The notes under the pieces are model-generated. The model was given only the letters and a program-made list of their open reading frames with translations, was not told where the DNA came from and ran no database searches. This document shows, piece by piece, positions 9,887 to 17,065 of a DNA stretch of 35,145 bases. The first letter of the stretch is position 1. Each line of letters starts with the position of its first letter. The position numbers were made by a program, and so were the translations under genes. This DNA comes from Holophagaceae bacterium (GTDB lineage: Bacteria > Acidobacteriota > Holophagae > Holophagales > Holophagaceae): positions 1 through 35,145 of the forward strand of contig JANYJQ010000142.1 in assembly GCA_025358435.1 (NCBI GenBank), given 5' to 3'.

Positions 9887-10171
9887 TCAAAGCACCTCTG
9901 GCTTGCTCCGTTGGACGGCATCCACATGGGCGATGATGATGACGTTGGCGGGGCAGTCTTTCTGTCCGGTCACATCGTCCACGGCGCCTCCGTTCCGGGC
10001 TACGAGCACGTGGTCGCCTGGGCCGGCCTGGACACCATCAAGGGCAACCATCGTGCGGTCCCCAGGCCGGCCATCCTCCAGGATTTCGCGCACCAGCAAT
10101 AGCTTGCGTCCCGCGAAGAAGGCATGTTTTTCAGTGGCGACCACCGGGGCGAGCACTTCGGCGATGAACAT
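9887..10171 (-). CDS. BMC-P shell vertex protein (EutN/CcmL family)
   Basis: 94 aa; MFIAEVLAPVVATEKHAFFAGRKLLLVREI ... DHVLVARNGGAVDDV. Confidence 0.92.
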   Translation of the reverse strand: MFIAEVLAPVVATEKHAFFAGRKLLLVREILEDGRPGDRTMVALDGVQAGPGDHVLVARNGGAVDDVTGQKDCPANVIIIAHVDAVQRSKPEVL

Positions 10172-10182
10172 GGTGCCTCTCC

Positions 10183-10443
10183 TCAGATGGCGGAATCCAA
10201 GAGCCCCACAATGCAGGCATCGATGGGTCCGTAGGCGTTAGGAAGGGCCTTGGGGGCCTCCCGGGCATCGATGTACATCACCAGGTCGCCGTCACGGGAC
10301 GCCATCAGGTCCACCGCGGCAAGGGGATCGCCCAGCGCGGAATCGGAGCCATCCACGGGCTGGATCATCCGGAGCTTGAGGCCATTTAAGGATTCAAGTT
10401 TCTGCGCGGCCACCACCAGACCTTTCACTCGCGCGAGAAGCAT
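10183..10443 (-). CDS. BMC-P shell vertex protein (EutN/CcmL family)
   Basis: 86 aa; MLLARVKGLVVAAQKLESLNGLKLRMIQPVD...DACIVGLLDS; start overlaps the upstream BMC-T gene. Confidence 0.9.
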   Translation of the reverse strand: MLLARVKGLVVAAQKLESLNGLKLRMIQPVDGSDSALGDPLAAVDLMASRDGDLVMYIDAREAPKALPNAYGPIDACIVGLLDSAI

Positions 10444-11030
10444 AGGCTCTCCAGTCCTTCATGCACGAGCGTCTGGATCCGCTCGTGGGGGCGGGCCAGG
10501 ATCTCGCTTTGGATGAAGGCGCCTTCCTTCCGGAGCAAGGCTTCCGCGGTGGCGAGGGCGGCTTCCACTTCAGCCAAATCGCCGGTCAGGGTGAAATAGC
10601 CCTTCCCCCCCATATCCAGATCGAAGGTGATTTCCAACAACCGTACTGCGGTGGTTTTAACAGCTACGTCCGCAGCCTGGATCAGCGCAGCCAGAGCCTG
10701 GGCTTCGATGATGCCAAGCGCGTCCGTGGGGACTGTCGTGCTCCGTTTGCCTTGAAGCGCTGCAAGCACCTGGGCATGCAGGTTCGGGATGAAGGTCCAG
10801 TGCACCAAATAAGGCGCTGCCTTGTCCCGTCCCTCCTCCACAGCCTCCAGGAGATCGGCCTCGTCACCGGTGACCTGGATCATGAACTTGCCGCTGCCAA
10901 CAGGTCCGGCCCGGAGCAGGCGCACTTCCGCCTTCTTCAACATGAGGTCGCAGACCATCAGCCCTTTGGCGATGCTGGAGAGCTCTATGATTCCGAGGGT
11001 CGGAACCGGATTTGCTTTCGCTTTGGCCAT
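10425..11030 (-). CDS. BMC-T tandem-domain shell protein
   Basis: 201 aa with two BMC folds: TLGIIELSSIAKGLMVCDLMLKKAEVRLL...GSGKFMIQVTGD and ALGIIEAQALAALIQAADVAVKTTAVRLLEI...GKGYFTLTGD. Confidence 0.92.
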   Translation of the reverse strand: MAKAKANPVPTLGIIELSSIAKGLMVCDLMLKKAEVRLLRAGPVGSGKFMIQVTGDEADLLEAVEEGRDKAAPYLVHWTFIPNLHAQVLAALQGKRSTTVPTDALGIIEAQALAALIQAADVAVKTTAVRLLEITFDLDMGGKGYFTLTGDLAEVEAALATAEALLRKEGAFIQSEILARPHERIQTLVHEGLESLCFSRE

Positions 11031-11052
11031 GGATGAATCCAGTCTCGGTTGA

Positions 11053-12444
11053 TCAAACGATTCGGAAGTGGTCCTTGAGCACGCAACGCCGGCGCCTTGT
11101 GAAATGGATTGCGTTGGTCATCCCTTCCCCCGTAGGAGAGGCGATGGTGAAGGAAGTGGATCCAGGCCCTTCGAAGCCGAGGCCGTTGAAGTTGGCTCCG
11201 TTCTTGACGAAGATCGAGCAGTTCACCGCGCGGGCCATTTCATCGAGATGGTCGATGTTCTTGGAGTACATGCTCGCGGTGTGCCTGAAGCCGTGCTCTG
11301 CCTTCACGGCGAGTTCGATGGCTTCATGGATATCCCGGGCGCGGGTGAACCCGATCAAGGGCATGAGCAGTTCGGCCTGGATGAAAGGGTGGTCGAAGGG
11401 CACGTCCGCGAAGATCAGGCGGGGGTCGCCCGTGAACGAAATCCCCGCTGCCCGGAGGATGACACTCGCATCCTTGCCGACGAATTCCTTGTTCGGGTGC
11501 CAACCGTCCACAACCAGTTTCTCCACCGTGGCGATTTCGGGGCCACGCAGTTCATAGGCTCCCGCCGCCACGATGGCGGCCTTCAGGCGATCGGCAATGG
11601 CCTCCACCGCGATCACTTCCTTTTCGCATACGCACACGATGTTGTTGTCAAAGGAAGCACCTGCGACGATGCCGCGCCCAGCCTGTTCCAGATCTGCGGT
11701 CTCATCCACCACCACGGGCGGATTGCCCGGTCCTGCGGCAATCACCTTTTTCCCCGAGGCGAAGGCGGCCTTCACCACCGCCGGTCCACCGGTCACAACC
11801 ACCAACTTAATGCCTGGTGAACGCATCAGCTCATTGGCGGATTCGATGGTGGGTTCCGACACACAGGTGATGAGATTGGCGGGCGCCCCTTCCGTCACCA
11901 GCAATCGATTCATCAGGTCGATCGTGAAGGCGGTAGTTTGCTTGGCGGACGGGTGCGCATTGAAGACCACCGCATTGCCGCCGGAGATCATGCCGATCCC
12001 GTTGTTGATGACGGATTCGGAAGGGTTGGTCGAAGGTGTGATGGCGCCGATCACGCCCCACGGTGCCAGCTCCTCGAGACAGAGGCCATGCTGGCCGGAG
12101 ACAGCTTCCGCCCGGAGGATTTCAGGACCGGGGGTCTTGTTGATGACCAGCAGGTTCTTCTTGACCTTGTCCTCGAGGCGTCCCATCCCGGTCTCCTGGA
12201 CCGCGATGCTCGCCAGTTCCTGGACCCGCAGGCGAAGACCTTCACGAAGGCGCTGGATGATCTCCATTCGGCGTTCCAGGCCGATGGACCGGTAGGCTTG
12301 AAATGCTTTCTCCGCGGCTTGGATGGCGGAGGCAACATCGGGGAAGCAGCCCAAAAGTGTCCCCGGCGCCGTCACTTCAGCGCCTTCCAGCTCGCGGAGA
12401 ACGCGTTCAGCGATTCTCGAGACCAGGGCCCGATCGATTTCCAT
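11053..12444 (-). CDS. CoA-acylating aldehyde dehydrogenase, BMC-associated (PduP/EutE-like)
   Basis: FDNNIVCVCEKEV catalytic Cys context, GPGNPPVVVDETAD, TPSTNPSESVINNGIGMISGGNAVVFNAHPSAK; start at ATG 12444 gives MEIDRALVSRIAERVLREL amphipathic N-terminus. Confidence 0.93.
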   Translation of the reverse strand: MEIDRALVSRIAERVLRELEGAEVTAPGTLLGCFPDVASAIQAAEKAFQAYRSIGLERRMEIIQRLREGLRLRVQELASIAVQETGMGRLEDKVKKNLLVINKTPGPEILRAEAVSGQHGLCLEELAPWGVIGAITPSTNPSESVINNGIGMISGGNAVVFNAHPSAKQTTAFTIDLMNRLLVTEGAPANLITCVSEPTIESANELMRSPGIKLVVVTGGPAVVKAAFASGKKVIAAGPGNPPVVVDETADLEQAGRGIVAGASFDNNIVCVCEKEVIAVEAIADRLKAAIVAAGAYELRGPEIATVEKLVVDGWHPNKEFVGKDASVILRAAGISFTGDPRLIFADVPFDHPFIQAELLMPLIGFTRARDIHEAIELAVKAEHGFRHTASMYSKNIDHLDEMARAVNCSIFVKNGANFNGLGFEGPGSTSFTIASPTGEGMTNAIHFTRRRRCVLKDHFRIV

Positions 12445-12470
12445 ACTTGAGCCTCGCCACACTTGTGTAT

Positions 12471-12761
12471 TCAGGATTTCTTGTAGACTTCTTCGCCCTC
12501 GAACTGGATGGCATCCACGATCCCGATGACAACGGCATCGACGGGCCGGCCTTCGCTCACGGGTGTCATCCGGGCGGAACTGCCCTGGCAGACGATCACC
12601 CATTCTGAAGCACCCGCACCCACAGCATCCGAAGCCACGAGGGGGTTGCCCTTTGCGGTGCCTTTCATATCCACGGGCTGGATCAGCAGCAGCTTGTGGC
12701 CGACGATGCCGCCCACCTTCTGGCTTGCGACGACATCGCCCACCACCTTGGCGATCAACAT
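12471..12761 (-). CDS. BMC-P shell vertex protein (EutN/CcmL family)
   Basis: 96 aa; MLIAKVVGDVVASQKVGGIVGHKLLLIQPVD...VIVCQGSSARM...DAVVIGIVDAI. Confidence 0.95.
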   Translation of the reverse strand: MLIAKVVGDVVASQKVGGIVGHKLLLIQPVDMKGTAKGNPLVASDAVGAGASEWVIVCQGSSARMTPVSEGRPVDAVVIGIVDAIQFEGEEVYKKS

Positions 12762-12795
12762 GGTTGGACTCCAGGGTTAATTAGTGAATGGCAGC

Positions 12796-13086
12796 TTAGG
12801 TCGTCGCGCTGGGGTGGCCAAGGGGAAGGACGGAATCCACGTTCTCGTGGGGACGCGGAATGACGTGCACGGAGACGATCTCGCCGACTTTCTGCGCAGC
12901 GAGGGAGCCGGCTTCAACCGCGGCCTTCACAGCGGCCACGTCGCCGCGGATGATGGCGGTGACGTAGCCGCCGCCGATCTTTTCGTAGCCGACCAGCTGG
13001 ACCCTGGCCGCCTTCAACATGGCGTCGCAGGCTTCTGTCATGGCCACGAATCCCTTGGTTTCGATCATGCCGAGCGCTTCACTCAT
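12796..13086 (-). CDS. BMC-H hexameric shell protein
   Basis: 96 aa; [60 protein letters not shown]...HVIPRPH; RBS AGGGAG upstream. Confidence 0.97.
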   Translation of the reverse strand: MSEALGMIETKGFVAMTEACDAMLKAARVQLVGYEKIGGGYVTAIIRGDVAAVKAAVEAGSLAAQKVGEIVSVHVIPRPHENVDSVLPLGHPSATT

Positions 13087-13134
13087 ACGTTTCTCCCTGG
13101 ATGGTGAGTGGCGGGTTGCCACAAAGAATGTGTT

Positions 13135-13248
13135 AAAAAAATCAGGCCGTTGCAAAAATATTACCTTTGTCATTGCGATGGTGGTCCGGCATAAGGGGCC
13201 GTAACAAAATACTCAGAAAAGCACTGTTTATTTCATAACGGCCCCTAA
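13135..13248 (-). promoter_or_regulatory. Structured intercistronic region upstream of the BMC-H gene (inverted repeats and T7 tract)
   Basis: 13194-13202 aggggccgt pairs with 13238-13246 acggcccct; alternative 7-bp partner at 13145-13151 followed on the minus strand by GA then T7. Confidence 0.5.
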
Positions 13249-13886
13249 GCTTTGGTCCGATAAGGACGGCCGTGGATGGAATTGATCGCTTCGATGGCGG
13301 CCTGCATGGCGCTGTCGATCTCGGATTCGGCGCCGGCCATCATCAGGCGCCCGACAGCTCCATAAGGTTTGAGATCGATGAGGAAGACCTCCGCGGCCTT
13401 CTCGGCCTCGTTGGCCGCCAACACAGCGTAAGCGGCGGGATCACATTCAAAAAGGAAGAGCGATTGGCCGGGCAGTATCATGTGGCCATAGCGGTTGCGG
13501 TTGATGATCTGGGCATGCATGGGTTCCACGGACCGGATGACCTCGCAGGTAGCTACGAAGGGAGTCAGGCGGTCCTTTTCGGTGAGCCCGAAATGCCCGA
13601 TGGCGGCCTCGCCGGCGGTGCGCACTTCGCCTTTGTCAAAAGCGTGCACTTCCAGCATGCCGAAGGTCCGTTCCACCACCTGGGCCGCAGGCTGCACCTT
13701 GGCTGCCTTCAATGCAACATCCGTCATCTTGTTGATGGCGATGCCAGGTGCGACCTCGATATAAACAGAAGCCTGCTCCTTGAGTGGTGGAAAGCCCCGG
13801 GAGCCGAGGCCCACGAAGGCCGCAAGCTGCGGCTGGAGGGAATCGATGAAGACATAGGCTCTGAGAGTCAGCTTGTCATCGCTCAT
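13245..13886 (-). CDS. BMC-T shell protein, resembling the H. ochraceum stacking-trimer class
   Basis: 213 aa; [77 protein letters not shown]...[39 protein letters not shown]. Confidence 0.9.
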   Translation of the reverse strand: MSDDKLTLRAYVFIDSLQPQLAAFVGLGSRGFPPLKEQASVYIEVAPGIAINKMTDVALKAAKVQPAAQVVERTFGMLEVHAFDKGEVRTAGEAAIGHFGLTEKDRLTPFVATCEVIRSVEPMHAQIINRNRYGHMILPGQSLFLFECDPAAYAVLAANEAEKAAEVFLIDLKPYGAVGRLMMAGAESEIDSAMQAAIEAINSIHGRPYRTKA

Positions 13887-13887
13887 G

Positions 13888-14658
13888 TCAGTACCCCTTC
13901 CCTTCGCCACCGGTGACGATGGCCACTCCTGAGCTGGTCCCGATGCGGGTGGCGCCAGCGGCAATCATCTTTCTGGCATCTGCCACAGAGCGCACTCCGC
14001 CCGATGCCTTCACGCCCATCCGCGGCCCGACCGTCTTGCGCATGAGCGCAATGTCGGCCTCGGTGGCGGCACTGCCTTTCGCGAAGCCGGTGGAGGTCTT
14101 CACGAACGTCGCGCCGGCCTTCTTGCAGATCTGGCAGGCCGTGACCTTCTCCTCGTCCGTGAGGAGGCCCGTCTCAAGAATCACCTTTGTGACCTTGTTC
14201 CGGGCGGCTTGGACCACTGCCCGGATATCTTTTTCAACCAGATCCAGATCACCGGACTTGAGCGCCCCGATATTGATGACCATATCGATCTCATCGGCCC
14301 CATTGGAGATGGCTTCCCGGGTTTCGTAGCCCTTGGTGCGTGAATCGATGGCGCCCAAGGGAAAGCCCACAACACAGCAGACTTTGACCTTGGATCCCCT
14401 CAGCAGGTCCCGGCAACGGGACACCCAGGAGGTGTTGATGCAAACCGAGTAGAACCCGTATTGCCGCGCCTCCTTGCAGAGCTTTTCCACCTCAGTGGCC
14501 GTGGCCTCCGGCTTGAGCAGGGTGTGGTCGATCATGGCCGCCAATTCCGAGTCGATCCCGGCTGTGATGGGCCCAGCGAAGGGTTGCGCAGCGCCTTTGT
14601 TTCCAATGGCCTTCAGCACTTCCTGGGTGATCAGATCCACTAGTCTTTTTTCATCCAT
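13888..14658 (-). CDS. deoC: Deoxyribose-phosphate aldolase with N-terminal candidate encapsulation peptide
   Basis: [31 protein letters not shown] (Schiff-base Lys), GVKASGGVR; extra N-terminal [22 protein letters not shown] plus linker. Confidence 0.96.
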   Translation of the reverse strand: MDEKRLVDLITQEVLKAIGNKGAAQPFAGPITAGIDSELAAMIDHTLLKPEATATEVEKLCKEARQYGFYSVCINTSWVSRCRDLLRGSKVKVCCVVGFPLGAIDSRTKGYETREAISNGADEIDMVINIGALKSGDLDLVEKDIRAVVQAARNKVTKVILETGLLTDEEKVTACQICKKAGATFVKTSTGFAKGSAATEADIALMRKTVGPRMGVKASGGVRSVADARKMIAAGATRIGTSSGVAIVTGGEGKGY

Positions 14659-14691
14659 TCCAACTCCACCAACGCTGCCAATCCCACGATA

Positions 14692-15198
14692 TCAGACGTC
14701 CCGTTCGATCTTGTCGACGCGTTTCTGGTGCCGCCCGCCCTCGAAAGGCGTGGCCAGCCAAGACAGGATCATGGCATCCACCACCTCGGGGGGATTGGCT
14801 GCCGCGCCCAAGGTAAGGACATTCGCATCGTTGTGCGCCCTGGAGTTCAGGATCGTCTTCATGTCGTAGCAAAGGGCCGCGCGGATTCCAGGGAAACGGT
14901 TGCACACCATGGACGAGCCGATGCCGGCTCCATCGATCATGATCCCCTGCGCGCAATCACCGCGCAGAACAGCCTGGGCCACGGCTTTGGCGAAATCCGG
15001 GTAATCGCAAGCCTCCTTCCCATGGCAGCCCACGTCCAGGACGGCATAGCCATTCTTTTCCAGCAAATCCAGCAACCGCACCTTCAGGTCAAAGCCTCCA
15101 TGATCAGAACCAATGGCGATGCGCCGCCCATTTCCGCGCCGGGATAACACCTCCCGCACTACTTCCGAGACCAGCTTTTCGACCTTCTGGGGATCCAC
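14692..15198 (-). CDS. rpiB: RpiB/LacA-family sugar-phosphate isomerase-like protein with N-terminal candidate encapsulation peptide
   Basis: IAIGSDHGGFDLKVRLLDLL, GAGIGSSMVCNRFPGIRAALCYD, SRAHNDANVLTLG; GTG start; N-terminal MDPQKVEKLVSEVVREVLSRRGN. Confidence 0.92.
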   Translation of the reverse strand: MDPQKVEKLVSEVVREVLSRRGNGRRIAIGSDHGGFDLKVRLLDLLEKNGYAVLDVGCHGKEACDYPDFAKAVAQAVLRGDCAQGIMIDGAGIGSSMVCNRFPGIRAALCYDMKTILNSRAHNDANVLTLGAAANPPEVVDAMILSWLATPFEGGRHQKRVDKIERDV

Positions 15199-15297
15199 GG
15201 GAACCCTTCCTAGGATTTGTAATCAAGCACCAAAGTCCCCTGTTTCATTCGAGGATGACAACCTGGGTCGCGTTCTTCTGCAATAAGTTTGGCTTTG

Positions 15298-15332
15298 TAA
15301 AAAAATTACCTGCCATGAATAAATAAATTACC
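15298..15332 (-). promoter_or_regulatory. Tandem GGTAAT-(A/T)n motifs upstream of the BMC operon
   Basis: Minus-strand GGTAATTTATTTATT and GGTAATTTTTTTA, 22 bp apart; related GGTAATATTTTTG upstream of BMC-H (13153-13165). Confidence 0.4.
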
Positions 15333-15537
15333 ACGCCCAGTCAGTCCAAACAATGGGCAAGGTCTAATTCAACGGAAAGCAACACCTCGACCCAGCTTGC
15401 AGGTGGGAACCAATCGCCTAAAGCCCCTAAGCCATCTTGTCAAAGAACCCTGCGAAGCCCACATTGAGTCACGGAGCGACATCCGATCAATCCAAAAGCG
15501 GCAAAGCTCCCACTCCGAAGCTCATTGCAGGTGGCCA

Positions 15538-15894
15538 ATGGATCTGGAACAAGCATTGATCAATCACATTGAATGGAAGGTGAAGTTCCGCATGGCCATA
15601 TTTCAGAAGGAGCCTTTGGATGCCGTTTGCATCGGGAAGGACGATTGCTGTGAACTGGGACTGTGGTTGCAAGGCGAGGGGAAGGCCAAATTCGGCACGC
15701 TCGAAACCTATGCCAAATGCGTGACCCGGCATGGGACCTTCCATGACGAGGCCGGCAAGATCGCAAGCGCCATCAATGCCACCAGATACGGCGAAGCGAC
15801 GGAAATGTTGAAGTCATCTGCTCCGTTTGCCAGGGCATCCTCGGCGGTTGGCTTGGCCATCATGGACTTCAGGAAAGAAGCTGCGATCACTTAG
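15538..15894 (+). CDS. Stand-alone CZB (chemoreceptor zinc-binding) domain protein
   Basis: 118 aa; NHIEWKVKF, CCELGLWLQGEGKAKFGTLETYAKCVTRHGTFHDEAGKI pattern matches the CZB His/Cys/His/His layout. Confidence 0.75.
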   Translation: MDLEQALINHIEWKVKFRMAIFQKEPLDAVCIGKDDCCELGLWLQGEGKAKFGTLETYAKCVTRHGTFHDEAGKIASAINATRYGEATEMLKSSAPFARASSAVGLAIMDFRKEAAIT

Positions 15895-15906
15895 TACTGC
15901 CATAAG

Positions 15907-16230
15907 TTGAGAAGCGGTTTTTCATCGGACCAGGATCATTCAGTGCACTTGCGCTTCGAGCCTTGTCCCGCCAGCCAGCATTGCGTTTCAATGGATGGTG
16001 GGGGGGTTCCTTTGAGCATCACGGAAAAAATTCTCACGGACCATGAAGCTCGCAGGGACGCCAGCGGCGTGACTTGGTTCAGGCTTGAAGACCTTCACCG
16101 CCTGGGAATTCCAGAGGCACTGTTCACGGCCATGCAGGACGTTCAGCACGACCTGAGGTCCCGGCACAGCGACCGCGTGGTGGAAAGCGAAGGATGCACC
16201 GACCGCTGGTCCATCCAAGATTCCAAATAG
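15907..16230 (+). CDS. Hypothetical small protein (start uncertain; 15991 or TTG 16012 also possible)
   Basis: Open frame ending immediately before the plsC start codon (tag-atg). Confidence 0.45.
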   Translation: MRSGFSSDQDHSVHLRFEPCPASQHCVSMDGGGVPLSITEKILTDHEARRDASGVTWFRLEDLHRLGIPEALFTAMQDVQHDLRSRHSDRVVESEGCTDRWSIQDSK

Positions 16231-16986
16231 ATGCAATACTGGCGACAAACCTTTATATGGGGCTGTTTAACCTTTTTGTGGACCCTGCTCACGGTGCCGC
16301 TCACGGTGCTGGGAATTCTGGTTGCCACGCCTTTCCTGGGGCCGCGCAAAGCCTTTTTCACCATTGGACCGCTGTGGGCCCGGCAGATGTTCTGGGTTTC
16401 CGGGATCTCGTTGGAGCGAAGAGGCTGGGAGGCCTTGCCCGAAGACATCCGCAGCACGCGCCAACCTGTGATATTCATGAGCAACCACGAAAGCCAGATG
16501 GATCCGCCGCTGCTGATCAACGCCATCCCGGTACCCGCGGTCTACATCGCGAAAAAGGAAGTGAAACTCATTCCCTTCGTAGGCTGGGCGGCCATGTGCG
16601 CGGGCGTCATCTGGATCGACCGCGGAAAGCGGGACCGCGCCATCCAGAGCATCAAGGAAGCCGTCGAGAAGATCCGCCGCGGCCGGAACGTCGTGATTTT
16701 CGTGGAGGGCACCCGCACCCACACAGGTGAACTCCTGCCCTTCAAGAAAGGCGGGTTCCAGCTGGCCATGGATGCCGGTGTGCCCATCGTGCCCTTGGCC
16801 ACCGTGGGCGGCTTCCAGACGCTGCCCTGGGGCACGATCTTCGTCCGCCCCGGCCGCTACGTGGTGAGCTTCGGCGAGCCCGTGGACACAACTTCCTATA
16901 CCAACCGGGATGAACTCATGCAGGAAGTGCGGGTCCGGATCGAGGCTTTGATCGCGGACGCCAGAAAAACAGGCCCTGGGCTGTAG
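16231..16986 (+). CDS. plsC: 1-acyl-sn-glycerol-3-phosphate acyltransferase family protein
   Basis: SNHESQMDPPLL (NHx4D), FVEGTRTHTG, VPIVPLATVGG. Confidence 0.93.
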   Translation: MQYWRQTFIWGCLTFLWTLLTVPLTVLGILVATPFLGPRKAFFTIGPLWARQMFWVSGISLERRGWEALPEDIRSTRQPVIFMSNHESQMDPPLLINAIPVPAVYIAKKEVKLIPFVGWAAMCAGVIWIDRGKRDRAIQSIKEAVEKIRRGRNVVIFVEGTRTHTGELLPFKKGGFQLAMDAGVPIVPLATVGGFQTLPWGTIFVRPGRYVVSFGEPVDTTSYTNRDELMQEVRVRIEALIADARKTGPGL

Positions 16987-17060
16987 GCTGCGGGCTCTGG
17001 GCTGAAGGCGATTTGGAGCGGCCTACGGCTGTTCTTCCTACAGCCTACGGCCTAGCGCCC
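16974..17060. repeat. Dispersed GC-rich inverted repeat, copy A
   Basis: ggctgtagg (16979-16987) pairs with cctacagcc (17037-17045); 29-nt element ttcttcctacagcctacggcctagcgccc shared with copy B. Confidence 0.75.
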
Positions 17061-17065
17061 AAAGG

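Noticed and set aside
16012-16060. Resemblance of SITEKILTDHEA to the LeuC N-terminus (TITEKILAxHA)
   Set aside because: Similarity is limited to about a dozen residues; the rest of the ORF does not look like an aconitase-family protein, so I do not call it a leuC fragment.
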